DNA of 64,000 nt from Enterococcus quebecensis (GCF_001730365.1 NZ_MIKB01000001.1:310001-374000), one strand, 5' to 3'. Shown: positions 1 to 7,925, counted from the first letter of the stretch. Numbers and translations: made by a program. The notes: generated by a model not told the origin, from the letters alone.

Positions 1-265
1 TACTTGAACTTGATATCGATAAGCCGCACTTTGATAATACAACGCCTGACTGTATGTCTGATAGCCCACAGGTTGCCCATTTCTTCCTCTGATATAATTG
101 ACACCGACATAGTTTTGCTACGGGTAGTACGATCTTCCACCATAATTCCCCACATAATTAATCCCTGATGGAATTCCTCCCCATGAACTTGAGGCACGCT
201 GTGAAGATGGGACAACGGCATTCCAAACAGCTTTTGCACCATTCCATAATGACTGTTTTTAACTT
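1..265 (-). pseudogene. Rhs toxin-tip cassette C10, pre-toxin segment, broken and cut by the window edge
   Basis: On the minus strand this reads as a divergent copy of the pre-toxin segment found in the other cassettes, with recognisable strings such as VWNAVVPSSQRAS, NYVGVNYI and ALYYQSAAYRYQVQV. An in-frame TAG at 118-120 replaces the Gln that follows YYP in the intact copies, so this copy cannot be translated through. The reading frame also has a stop just upstream and no start codon or ribosome binding site. The toxin tip would lie beyond the left edge. It is the most diverged copy in the array, which suggests an old duplication. Confidence 0.7.
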
Positions 266-285
266 TTTGTTTTCAAGTATCCATA

Positions 286-540
286 CTAATCTAATGTTGG
301 ATCAGCAGTAAGCCAAGTAAAAATAGATTCCTCTTCTGGATTTTCCATGTTGAGCCAAGCTATATAAAATGTTAGTTTTTCAATATCAGCCTCTTTATTG
401 AGAGTTACGCTCTTTCCATTATCCAAATAGAAATACTCAACACCAGTAATATCTCCTACAGTTCCTATACTCAATTTTAAATTCCCCTTAAAAAAACTTA
501 CATTTAATAATACAAACGTATATCTTTGTTTAAATGACAA
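286..540 (-). pseudogene. Truncated immunity-gene copy (C9)
   Basis: This 84-codon frame matches the C-terminal half of the immunity protein encoded at 2851-3300. Shared strings include EYFYLDNG, IAWLNM and NPEEESIFTW followed by ADPTL. The first roughly 70 residues of the paralogue are missing and no toxin tip lies directly upstream. Instead the boundary inverted repeat of cassette C8 lies immediately before it. I read it as the remnant of a cassette whose toxin part was deleted. It could still make a short protein, but there is no good ribosome binding site. Confidence 0.55.
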
Positions 541-545
541 TGTTT

Positions 546-596
546 TATGTATACAGCCAGAGTAAACTATAATTACTGTAGTTACTCTGACTTTAA
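546..596 (-). repeat. Cassette-boundary inverted repeat, copy 1
   Basis: Imperfect inverted repeat just downstream of the SMI1-type immunity gene. On the minus strand it reads AGTCAGAGTAACT, a short loop, then AGTTTACTCTGGCT followed by ATACATAAAA. The same element follows four other immunity genes in the array. It may terminate transcription, but the only T-rich flank is weak. Confidence 0.65.
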
Positions 597-639
597 TTAC
601 TACTTTTAGGCTCCGCTCCTCAACTTTTTAGAGATGTTT

Positions 640-1197
640 TTACATAATTTCACTCCAGAAGGGAATAAAATTCTTTTTTTTCTTATAGTACTCTACTTTT
701 TTTTCTTTCAACTTAAACTCATACTGTAGATAAGAAAATAGTGTTTCTCCGTAGTAAATAATATCAGATCCAACTACAGAAATAACTGGATTGGGTGTTA
801 ATTCTAACTCTGAAATATACCTATGAGAATAGATAGGGATTAACCGTGGGGCCTGATTAAGATGCTCCAATATTTTTTTATTTCTTTCCTCTGTATCCTT
901 TGGTTCCTTCTCCCAATATTCTTCATTCCAATCAACATCATTTAAACTTTCTTTTATTCCTTTAACAGGCGCTTGTATTCTAAGTTTGTTATTCTCTATA
1001 TTTTCTTTCGATAAATCTCTCCAATTAACAAAACTGTATGAAACTGGTAATCCATAGCTATAAAATTCCTTTAAAGCAAGAGGGAATCTAATCTTATATA
1101 TCTTTTCAATTTTTTCAATCTCTTCATTATCCATTCCTATTTCAAAATCAACTCCTTTTGCTCTCAAAGAAGATATTAATTCTGACCATTTTTCCAT
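640..1197 (-). CDS. SMI1/KNR4-type immunity protein (C8)
   Basis: A 185-residue soluble protein with the N-terminal layout of the SMI1/KNR4 superfamily: a helix with IEKIEKIYKIRFPLALKEFY, then a turn rich in Gly, Tyr and Ser. Members of this superfamily are frequent immunity proteins next to polymorphic toxins. It starts 31 bases after the stop of the RNase-type toxin tip (1229-2284), which it presumably binds and neutralises in the cytoplasm. A purine-rich GAAGGGA lies upstream of the ATG. No signal peptide or membrane segment is visible. The family call is from motif memory. The pairing with the RNase tip is inferred from position. Confidence 0.7.
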   Translation of the reverse strand: MEKWSELISSLRAKGVDFEIGMDNEEIEKIEKIYKIRFPLALKEFYSYGLPVSYSFVNWRDLSKENIENNKLRIQAPVKGIKESLNDVDWNEEYWEKEPKDTEERNKKILEHLNQAPRLIPIYSHRYISELELTPNPVISVVGSDIIYYGETLFSYLQYEFKLKEKKVEYYKKKKNFIPFWSEIM

Positions 1198-1228
1198 CTC
1201 ATTGTCCGTCCCTTCAGATCTATACTTT

Positions 1229-2284
1229 TTATTTTACTTTCTTAAATGTGTCATAATGATCATCTGTATACCAAGCATTCCCCTCTTCATCTACTACGAG
1301 TCTTTCTGCATTTCTATCTTGCCCTTTTATTTTAGGATCAACATCATACTCTTTATATTTTCCATCTGGTAATTTTTGTTTTCCAGGTTGAGGGTTGTTC
1401 TTATATTCCCTACCACCTTTATAGCCATCTGGAGGCGTTCCTTTATGTTTTTTGATGTGATCTAACACATCTATTACTTTGTCTGGTATATTATCTGAAT
1501 TACTATCTAAAGTTTCTCCAGTTGTGCTATAATAAGTCGTTTTTCCGTTGGTATGATCAATACTAATCCTTCTACGACCTAAATTATCGACAACTAATGA
1601 GCCTCGTTGACCACTTACATTATAATCGTTCGATGACCAACCTTTAGGTAGTTTATTCACCCCATAATTTCTAGCATCTATTCCGTCATCTGTTCGTAAA
1701 TCCTTCGCTCGCTGATTGATTCCTTTACCAACCAAATAGCCTGTTCCAATCAATAAGCCACCAAAAGCTCCTGTTAACAGAGCGCTTCCGGCTTCTGCTG
1801 CAGTTAATGCACTACCTCCGCCTATTAAAGTTGGAAGTCCTAGCAAAGCCTCCGCACCCATTGATGACTTTTTAGTTCCCATCCATTTCTTATCCGCCGT
1901 ATCACAAACTTTTTTTATTCGGACTGTCGCTGCCGTTCGTGTTGCTTGTGCTCTGGCTACCTGTACTTGGTAACGATAAGCCGCGCTTTGGTAATATAAT
2001 ACTTGTTGATATGCTTGAGATCCGACTGGTTGCCTGTTTAACGCCCCTATATAATTAACACCAACATAATTTCTTTGCGGATAATAAGCACCCGGTGCAT
2101 AATTCCCTACATAGTGGATTCCTGACGCAACACTGCCCCACGTACTTGCAGCTCGCGGAGAAGATGGAACAACAGCATTCCAAACTGCACTTGCTGCTTT
2201 TTTTACACCATTCCAGACAGCACTGGCGACTTTCTTCACACCGTTCCAGACTTTCTGAGCGACTTTTTTGACGGTTTTCTTCAC
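1229..2284 (-). CDS. Orphan Rhs toxin tip with microbial RNase (RNase Sa/barnase-like) C-terminus (C8)
   Basis: A 351-residue frame that opens at a GTG without a ribosome binding site, inside what was a longer Rhs protein. Residues 1-45 are Trp/Lys repeats (KKVASAVWNGVKK). Residues 45-130 are Tyr- and Asn-rich. Residues about 140-235 form linker type I, with an Ala/Gly-rich hydrophobic stretch and ARNYGVNKLPKGWSSNDYN. The last 80 residues match the guanyl-preferring microbial ribonuclease family: GYKGGREYKN, YKEYDVDP with the likely catalytic Glu, RNAERLVV with the Arg, and YTDDHYDTF with the catalytic His. All key residues appear intact. A 20-bp deletion upstream has cut it off from its Rhs core at 2319-2729. 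It is probably silent unless recombined into a full-length gene. Confidence 0.75.
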   Translation of the reverse strand: MKKTVKKVAQKVWNGVKKVASAVWNGVKKAASAVWNAVVPSSPRAASTWGSVASGIHYVGNYAPGAYYPQRNYVGVNYIGALNRQPVGSQAYQQVLYYQSAAYRYQVQVARAQATRTAATVRIKKVCDTADKKWMGTKKSSMGAEALLGLPTLIGGGSALTAAEAGSALLTGAFGGLLIGTGYLVGKGINQRAKDLRTDDGIDARNYGVNKLPKGWSSNDYNVSGQRGSLVVDNLGRRRISIDHTNGKTTYYSTTGETLDSNSDNIPDKVIDVLDHIKKHKGTPPDGYKGGREYKNNPQPGKQKLPDGKYKEYDVDPKIKGQDRNAERLVVDEEGNAWYTDDHYDTFKKVK

Positions 2285-2318
2285 GCTATTCCATGCTTTC
2301 GACCACCAACCAGCATTT

Positions 2319-2729
2319 CTACGGATTGTTTTCTACGTAGATATAGCGATTCTGACTCTGGGGTTGTTCTACTTTTCCGTACCATGTATCTTCTTGTAGG
2401 AAGCGTCCAGTCGTTGTGCTGTATTCTCTGGCACGTAAATGGATTCGATTAGACTGATCATGGTATTCACTACGGTAGCCATATTCGTTTTCTAAACGCA
2501 AGGCGGCTTCCCCATATTCATTATACAAGGTATTGGTGATTAATTCACCGCTTTGTCGATTCGTGATCGTACCAATACTGCTATAACCATCACGATGGTA
2601 TTGACCTTCTTCGTCTCCTAAGATATCTGTTTCTTCTCCAAAGGTAAATTCTTGTCTTTGGGTGGTTTTGACTTTTTTATCATAGGTTTCTTGCGTGAGT
2701 TTTGTTTGGTACCATTCTTTTTCAAGCAA
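2319..2729 (-). pseudogene. Rhs core fragment heading cassette C8
   Basis: A 136-codon fragment of an Rhs/YD-repeat protein. It ends in the classic Rhs repeat-associated core: SNRIHLRAREYSTTTGRF, then LQEDTWYG and QNRYIYVENNP. This is the longest core segment in the array. It stops at a TAG directly after VENNP, where the other copies continue QKYRDRSGNAGWWSKAW. Comparison with 4259-4330 shows a 20-base deletion between two AAT triplets, plus a C-to-T change that creates the stop, so core and tip are out of frame. The frame can only begin at a TTG with no convincing ribosome binding site. It is therefore a promoterless homology segment rather than a working gene. Confidence 0.75.
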
Positions 2730-2733
2730 ACAT

Positions 2734-2760
2734 AAAAACCTAGAGGAAATTTCCTCTAGG
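2734..2760 (-). terminator. Rho-independent terminator after the C7 immunity gene
   Basis: A perfect 11-bp palindromic stem (CCTAGAGGAAA with its complement) is followed on the minus strand by TTTTTATG. It lies about 90 bases after the immunity gene at 2851-3300 and just before the C8 Rhs core. It replaces the boundary inverted repeat found after other cassettes. Confidence 0.8.
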
Positions 2761-2850
2761 AATTATACTAACTGATTTAATTCTTTAGTTTTTCTTCACC
2801 AACATTAGTTGACAAAGAGCCTTTTATTCGGATTCTTGACTTAGGAGCCA

Positions 2851-3300
2851 TCAGGTATTACCCATTAATGTTGGATCAGCAGCAAACCAAGTAAAAATAG
2901 ATTCCTCTTCTGGATTTTTCATGTTGAGCCAAGCTATATTAAATACTAGTTCTTCAATATCAATCTCTTTACTGAGGGTTAAACTAATTCCATTATCTAA
3001 ATAGAAATACTCTATACCAATAATATCACCTATTGTTCCTACACTCAATTTTAAATTACTTTTAAGAAAACTTATTAATGATAAACCTTCTCCTGATTCA
3101 ACTTCACTTTTTATAGCTTTATTTTTATCCATATCTAGGATGACCTTTACGTTTTGAATATTCTTAGTAATTTTCAATGTAATACTGATACATTCATCAA
3201 CTAAAAAATGTTGACTACTGACTTTTAGTGATTTATAGCTATATTTTTTTTCTATATTATTTTCAAATAATCGAATATTTCCTAATGGTGTTTTCAACAT
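2851..3300 (-). CDS. Putative immunity protein (C7)
   Basis: A 149-residue soluble protein I cannot assign to a named family. It begins MLKTPLGNIRLFENN and has an AGGAGAG-type ribosome binding site about 7 bases before the ATG. The toxin-tip stop is only 16 bases upstream, the usual spacing for a toxin-immunity pair. A truncated paralogue sits at 286-540, so this immunity type was once carried by at least two cassettes. It is predicted to protect against the 3317-4258 tip in the cytoplasm. The role is inferred from position and the cassette pattern. Confidence 0.6.
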   Translation of the reverse strand: MLKTPLGNIRLFENNIEKKYSYKSLKVSSQHFLVDECISITLKITKNIQNVKVILDMDKNKAIKSEVESGEGLSLISFLKSNLKLSVGTIGDIIGIEYFYLDNGISLTLSKEIDIEELVFNIAWLNMKNPEEESIFTWFAADPTLMGNT

Positions 3301-3316
3301 AAAAACTCTCCTTTTA

Positions 3317-4258
3317 CTATTTTAAATACTGTTTAGGGTTAACTGGATAACCGTGTATTCGTCCAGCCCCATCAATATGCACTCTCACTCCAGTTTCTCC
3401 ATTCGGACCTATTACTTTTCCAGTATCCCATACTTTAGTACCGTCATTTAGTAACTTTCCTTTTATCCAGCCTTCTTGTGTTTCATTTACTCCCGTTTGT
3501 CCTTTTTTCCACTGAGTTTTTGTATCTATACTGTTGTTATGTCCTGGAACATGTTTACCTTGTTTTCCAGCATCAACCGGGGGAGCATTTTCAATATCAC
3601 CATTAACTGTTCCTTGTTTTGGTAATCCAGGTACATCCTTCGCTATCTTCTGAATATAATCTCCAATAAACCATCCAACTATCCCATTCGCAATGTCTCT
3701 TGCACTTGGGATTTTCGGCAATGATGGGAATGAGAAGTTTCCGCTATCTATATCTAAACCTGGTTTAGGAATCATCGTTACAGGCGGGATTACTTGTACT
3801 CTTGGTATTGGCATCACAAATGCGGCTCCTACAACCAACCCTTTATTCTTACCCGTCCATTTCTTATCTGCCGTATCACAAACTTTCTTGATTCGAACAG
3901 TTGCCATGGCACGCGTTGCTTTCGCACGTTGAACTTGTACTTGATAGCGATAAGCCGCGCTTTGGTAATATAATGCTTGTCGATATGCTTGAGCTCCGAC
4001 TGGTTGCCTGTTCAACGCTCCTATATAATTAACACCCACATAATTCCTTTGTGGATAATAAGCACCCGGTGCATAATTCCCTACATAGTTGATTCCTGAC
4101 GCAACACTCCCCCACGTACTTGCCGCTCTCGGAGAAGATGGAACCACTGCATTCCAAACCGCGCTTGCAACCGTTTTGACACCATTCCAGACAGCACTGG
4201 CGACTTTCTTCACACCGTTCCAGACTTTCTGAGCAACTTTTTTGACGGTTTTCTTCAC
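3317..4258 (-). CDS. Orphan Rhs toxin tip ending in an HGYP motif (C7)
   Basis: A 313-residue frame that opens at GTG but stays open upstream into the Rhs core to about 4519, so its true form is the end of a larger protein. Order: Trp/Lys repeats, the Tyr-rich segment, then linker type II (VMPIPRVQVIPPVTMIPKP, then NFSFPSLPKIPSARDIANG and WFIGDYIQK). The last 90 residues are the tip: GKQGKHVPGHNNS, DTGKVIGPNGETGVRV and GRIHGYPVNP. The KHVPGHN start and the closing strand resemble the polymorphic toxin type 50 group, but I hold that loosely. The C3 tip also ends in HGYP. The immunity gene follows after 16 bases. No independent start signal is visible. Confidence 0.6.
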   Translation of the reverse strand: MKKTVKKVAQKVWNGVKKVASAVWNGVKTVASAVWNAVVPSSPRAASTWGSVASGINYVGNYAPGAYYPQRNYVGVNYIGALNRQPVGAQAYRQALYYQSAAYRYQVQVQRAKATRAMATVRIKKVCDTADKKWTGKNKGLVVGAAFVMPIPRVQVIPPVTMIPKPGLDIDSGNFSFPSLPKIPSARDIANGIVGWFIGDYIQKIAKDVPGLPKQGTVNGDIENAPPVDAGKQGKHVPGHNNSIDTKTQWKKGQTGVNETQEGWIKGKLLNDGTKVWDTGKVIGPNGETGVRVHIDGAGRIHGYPVNPKQYLK

Positions 4259-4519
4259 GCTATTCCAAGCTTTCGACCACCAACCAGCATTCCCGCTGCG
4301 GTCACGGTATTTCTGCGGATTGTTTTCTACATAGATATAACGGTTTTGGCTTTGTGGTCGTTCGACTTCTCCATACCATGTATCTTCTTGTAAGAAGCGT
4401 CCTGTAGCTGTGCTGTATTCTCTAGCACGTAGATGGATTCGGTTGGACTGATCATGATATTCACTGCGGTAGCCGTATTCGTTTTCCAGAATAAATAGGT
4501 TAACAATTCCACTGGATTT
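4259..4519 (-). pseudogene. Rhs core fragment in frame with the C7 tip
   Basis: This stretch continues the frame of the C7 tip upstream without a stop. It encodes ENEYGYRSEYHDQSNRIH, LRAREYSTATGRFLQEDTWYG, QNRYIYVENNPQKYRDRSG and NAGWWSKAWNSV. It is the best-preserved core-to-tip junction in the window and shows what the broken copies have lost. The frame begins after a TAA near 4519 and has no start codon with a ribosome binding site. The next 130 bases upstream match the segment upstream of C3, so both share one junction. Confidence 0.7.
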
Positions 4520-4584
4520 TTATGTATAAATTAGAGCAAGTTTTTTACTTAATGTCCGTTTCTTCCTCTGTCGTAATCAATTTC

Positions 4585-4636
4585 GTTTATATATGAATTC
4601 AGAGCAACTAAAATATACAGCTACTCTGAATTTTTA
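4585..4636 (-). repeat. Cassette-boundary inverted repeat, copy 2
   Basis: On the minus strand this reads ATTCAGAGTAGCTG, loop, TAGTTGCTCTGAAT, then an AT-rich flank. It lies about 40 bases after the stop of the 4672-5406 gene and matches the other boundary copies in sequence and position. Confidence 0.65.
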
Positions 4637-4671
4637 AATTCCATTTTTTTAATTAAAAATCAGCTAGTTTA

Positions 4672-5406
4672 TTACTTAATATTTTTTCGTACTTCATCAA
4701 TGGTCATTTTGTGTATCACATTCTCTGTAGTATCATTTTTTTTGTTTAAAATAAAATAGATACAATCCCTATCTATTACAGCCTTTCTCAATTCCATTTT
4801 TTGATTTACAGTATACTTTCCTATTATTTTATCTAGATAAAATAACTCTAAATAAGTTTCATCATATAATATAATGTACCGATTTTTTACATCAATAGAT
4901 GTAGTTACTTCACTAAAAGAAAGTACTATTCCCATTTCCTTATTCTTATACATAAGCGTTTCTTCGTCTAACTCAATAATATATTCATCCTGATTATTAG
5001 TAATAATCTTTTCCTTTTGAAACTTTTTTTCAGTTAACTCCCCTGTCAATAAAGAAAATTTATACATATAATCCAAACGTTTTAATAAAAAACTATTTTC
5101 TTCAAAATAACAAAACTCTGTATATGGTAAAAACTGGTCTTTTATCATTATTTGTTTTTTATCTCGTAAGTAAATAATATACATAGTTCCGCTTTCTACA
5201 TCGTGTATTACGATTGTATCAGTATTATAATCTGAATAAACTTGATAAATCATTAAATCTGAACATATCTCATACACATCTATTTTTTCCAAATTTTTAT
5301 TGAAAATTAAAATTCCTTCATAAGAATTATTTACAATCACAAATTTTTGTGTCACAGAAAGTACATAAATATCATTATCAATTATTGGTACTGTTATTTC
5401 TCCCAA
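4672..5406 (-). CDS. Putative immunity protein, beta-rich (C6)
   Basis: A 244-residue protein with alternating hydrophobic and Tyr/Ile-rich segments of 15-20 residues, for example IYVLSVTQKFVIVNN and RYIILYDETYLELFYL. This looks like a small all-beta or propeller-like fold. I do not recognise the family. The ATG follows the stop of the ColE3-like tip after only about 12 bases, with AGGAGG just upstream, and the gene is followed by a boundary inverted repeat. Position therefore makes it the immunity gene of C6. It is larger than the roughly 85-residue immunity proteins of colicin E3, so the fold must differ if the tip is really ColE3-like. Confidence 0.6.
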   Translation of the reverse strand: MGEITVPIIDNDIYVLSVTQKFVIVNNSYEGILIFNKNLEKIDVYEICSDLMIYQVYSDYNTDTIVIHDVESGTMYIIYLRDKKQIMIKDQFLPYTEFCYFEENSFLLKRLDYMYKFSLLTGELTEKKFQKEKIITNNQDEYIIELDEETLMYKNKEMGIVLSFSEVTTSIDVKNRYIILYDETYLELFYLDKIIGKYTVNQKMELRKAVIDRDCIYFILNKKNDTTENVIHKMTIDEVRKNIK

Positions 5407-5418
5407 TATGTCCCCCTC

Positions 5419-5870
5419 CTATCTTGGTAGCTTTTTATTTAAATCTGCAGTTCCTGGTTTTAATTCACCTGTTTTTGGATCAGCTTCACCTATATGTTTG
5501 CTATGTTTATCATATACTTCTAAATGGCTTCCACCACCTAAGATAGTCTCATTATCTAAAGGAAATCTGTTATCTCTTTCCCACTCAGTTTCTTTCACTA
5601 TTTTCTGAATATAATCCCCAATAAACCATCCAACTATCCCGTTAGCAAGATCTTGCGCACTTGGGACTTTTGGTAAAGACGGAAATGAGAAGTTTCCTGT
5701 ATCTAAATCTGGCTTATGTATCGTTGTCACAGGCGGAACTGCTGAAACTCTTGGAATTGGAATAACAAATGGCGTTCCTACAACAAGACCTGAATTTCTT
5801 CCCGTCCATTTCTTATCTTACGTATCGCAGTCTTTCTCAACTTGAACTAACACTGTCACTCGTGTCCATT
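5419..5870 (-). pseudogene. Rhs toxin tip with ColE3-like end, degraded at its 5' side (C6)
   Basis: An open part of 103 codons (5419-5730) carries linker type II (NFSFPSLPKVPSAQDLANG, WFIGDYIQK) and a tip ending GGGSHLEVYDKHSKHIGEAD, then PKTGELKPGTADLNKKL. That ending resembles the catalytic end of colicin E3-type 16S rRNA nucleases, where GELEGYR...HLGSFDPKTG occurs. Upstream, to about 5870, the frame continues as GRNSGLVVG and VKKDCDT but contains a TAA where DTADKKW should read, and the Trp-repeat region is lost. No Rhs core is left. The tip may be intact, but the gene is not. Confidence 0.6.
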
Positions 5871-5923
5871 ACTTAAACTTGGCAACAATCAACACTTGTA
5901 TTAAAATATCTAAACAAATTATA

Positions 5924-5981
5924 TTTTATGTACATAATCAGAGTAAGTTGATACAAAAAATCTAACTTACCCTGATTTAAA
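5924..5981 (-). repeat. Cassette-boundary inverted repeat, copy 3
   Basis: On the minus strand ATCAGGGTAAGTT and AACTTACTCTGAT flank a 13-base loop and are followed by ATGTACATAAAA. It begins about 15 bases after the stop of the 5997-6437 gene. It has the longest stem of the five copies. Confidence 0.7.
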
Positions 5982-5996
5982 ATGAACTTGCTATTA

Positions 5997-6437
5997 CTAG
6001 TTCACTATTTGAATGGACCTTTCAAATAGTTCAACCCCATTTTTCATAACTGCTCTTACTTCTTCAATTTCTTCTTCACTCCAATCTGGTGTATATATTT
6101 TTCCAGATTTATTGATAGTCGGAAGATTGTCTCCATAAAAAAGTTTTGAATAAACCTGATTATAACTATCTTGATCTTCTAAAAAATGTTCATCGATTGA
6201 ATAAGCTAAATCAGTAAAAATATTCCAAATGTCTAACATTTCTTTTTCATTTATTTCTTCTGAATTACTTACATACCAATGTATGAGCCAGTCAATATCA
6301 AAAGAAACTTCATTTTCTTCACAGATAATCCGATTCTCAATACAATAATTTTTGAAATCCAAATAATTTTTGAAGAATAATATTTTTCTACCTTTTGTGA
6401 TAAATCCGTCCTTGTCATCTGTATACCAAACGGTCAA
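5997..6437 (-). CDS. Putative immunity protein (C5)
   Basis: A 146-residue acidic protein (many Asp and Glu; for example DWSEEEIEEV near the C-terminus). It has aromatic-rich helices and no signal peptide. I do not recognise the family. It lies about 65 bases downstream of the ancestral stop of the broken C5 toxin tip and is followed by a boundary inverted repeat, so an immunity role is inferred from position. The acidic surface would suit an inhibitor of a basic nuclease. The first residues (MTVWYTDDKDGF) resemble the AWYTDDHYDTF end of the RNase tip, which may be chance. Confidence 0.55.
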   Translation of the reverse strand: MTVWYTDDKDGFITKGRKILFFKNYLDFKNYCIENRIICEENEVSFDIDWLIHWYVSNSEEINEKEMLDIWNIFTDLAYSIDEHFLEDQDSYNQVYSKLFYGDNLPTINKSGKIYTPDWSEEEIEEVRAVMKNGVELFERSIQIVN

Positions 6438-6502
6438 TAATTTTTTTTCTGATAAATAAACTGAACTCTATGATAATCCATAAAGTAGCTTCCCCCTTAA
6501 TT

Positions 6503-7250
6503 TTATTTAAATCCACGATCTCCATGCTTTTTCAATTCATTATGTTCAGTCTTGGGACCTGTTTTCCAATTTCATTTTCCATATTTTTCATCAAGTAGTC
6601 GTTTTGCAAAATCGTTCCCATTTTCGCCTATATAAGGTCGCTCTCCAGCAACCCAACTAGGAATATTGCTTGCTTTTTCCTTACCACTACCTGATATTGG
6701 CTTTTTGAATTCCTTTGATGCTACAACATTTCCTGCCGTACCATAATAATTGGTAATTCCTGTATTATGATCAACAGTAATTCGCCTACGTCCTAGCTCG
6801 TCAATAACAAGCGTTCCTCGTTGACCACTTACATTATAATCGTTAGATGACCAACCTTTAGGAAGTCTGTTCACACCATAATTTCTAGCATCTATTCCAT
6901 CGTCTGCCCGTAAGTCTTTTGCCCTTGTACTTATTCTTTTCCCTATCAACCATCCTGTTTCAATCAACAAACCACCGAAAACCCCTGCTAAAAGAGCGCT
7001 TCCTGCTTCTGCCGCAGTCAAGGCACTACCACCGCCTATTCAGGTTGAAAGTCCTAACAAAGCCTCTGCACCCATCGATGATTTTTTCTTATTTGACGGT
7101 TTTCTTCACACTATTCCAAGTTTTCGACCACCAACCTGTATTTCCGCTTCGATCACGGTATTTCTGCGGGTTGTTTTCTACATAAATATACCGATTCTGG
7201 CTTTGCGGTTGTTCCACTTTTCCATACTAGGTATCTTTTTGTAGGAAGCG
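6503..7250 (-). pseudogene. Broken Rhs core and toxin tip (C5)
   Basis: Read 5' to 3' on the minus strand, the core remnant RFLQKDT is followed by a TAG (7227-7229), then YGKVEQPQSQNRYIYVENNP and GWWSKTWNSVKKTVK with a TAA (7089-7091). A deletion has joined KKTVK directly to KKSSMGAEALLG, removing the Trp/Lys and Tyr-rich segments. A further TGA lies at 7040-7042. The longest open part (6572-7021, 149 codons) holds linker type I and a tip with PSWVAGERPYIGENGNDFAK and RLLDEKYGK. A TGA at 6572-6574 cuts the last 23 codons (NWKTGPKTEHNELKKHGDRG), which are otherwise preserved to the old stop at 6503-6505. At least four lesions make this a clear pseudogene. Confidence 0.75.
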
Positions 7251-7321
7251 TTCCTTTATACCACTGCAGTCAAAATATTCCTTCAATTTCTTATTCTTTG
7301 TTTAAAAATATATTGAATAAA

Positions 7322-7373
7322 TTATGTATGTAATTGAAGTAATCTATAAAAATACATAGCTTACCTCAACCTT
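7322..7373 (-). repeat. Cassette-boundary inverted repeat, copy 4
   Basis: On the minus strand AGGTTGAGGTAAGCTAT pairs imperfectly with ATAGATTACTTCAATT and is followed by ACATACATAA. It lies directly after the stop of the CPCC-domain gene. It is the most diverged copy, but it keeps both the stem and the position. Confidence 0.5.
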
Positions 7374-7380
7374 TATTATC

Positions 7381-7905
7381 TTATTTATCGTACTGTCTAT
7401 TCACTAACGAAGTTAACTGTTGATTAGATAGCCAATTCTTTGGTTTATTTGGCTTATAGTGCCATTCACAGCCATTCATTATCCAATTCTCACGCCATTT
7501 TTTTATACCTTTTATTTTTTGTGGATCGTCATGCAATCCAAACTGAAACCCGCAGCAAGAACAGATATCATATGAACCATACCCCAGTGTATTATAAGCT
7601 GGCTCATCTAGTCCATCAAACTCGCAAACGGGACATATATTTTTTATCTCATTTCTCTCTTCGAGTATAATCCCTATCTCCTTTAGCTGTTCTTCTAAAT
7701 CCCAATGTTCTGGAAGATCAGGCATATACCAAAAAGGACACCCTTTTTTTATCCAAGATTCTCTCCACCAATCATGAGAAATTCCTTTATCATCATCTTC
7801 ACCAAATTGAAAACCGCAACAAGAACAAACTTCACCTGAAGGATATTCTGTTCCATATGGCTCCATTTCAAGTTTATTAAAACCACAAATTAAACACTTA
7901 AACAT
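7381..7905 (-). CDS. Double CPCC cysteine-rich protein, putative immunity protein (C4)
   Basis: A 174-residue protein made of two tandem copies of a Cys-rich unit. Each has a CxxC (CLIC, CPVC), then CSCCGFQFG, an acidic turn, and WREx-W-I-x-x-GC ending in a Tyr-rich segment. Four Cys per unit suggest one zinc site each. This matches the CPCC family, which occurs in toxin immunity clusters. It follows the degraded C4 tip after about 20 bases, with an AGGGGGA-like site before the ATG. The protein is complete although its toxin is ruined, a common state for orphan immunity genes. Metal binding is inferred from the cysteines. Confidence 0.7.
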   Translation of the reverse strand: MFKCLICGFNKLEMEPYGTEYPSGEVCSCCGFQFGEDDDKGISHDWWRESWIKKGCPFWYMPDLPEHWDLEEQLKEIGIILEERNEIKNICPVCEFDGLDEPAYNTLGYGSYDICSCCGFQFGLHDDPQKIKGIKKWRENWIMNGCEWHYKPNKPKNWLSNQQLTSLVNRQYDK

Positions 7906-7925
7906 TGTCTATCATTCCCCCTTTT

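Noticed and set aside
3693-3932. Plus-strand frame of 79 codons
   Set aside because: It lies opposite the C7 toxin tip and matches no gene. It is an antisense shadow of the Pro-rich linker.
4327-4512. 61-codon minus-strand frame
   Set aside because: It lies in the wrong frame over the C7 Rhs core. The core frame with RAREYST and NRYIYVENNP is the real one.
5349-5608. Plus-strand frames near 5.4 kb
   Set aside because: Antisense to the ColE3-like tip and its immunity gene, with low-complexity Leu-rich translations.
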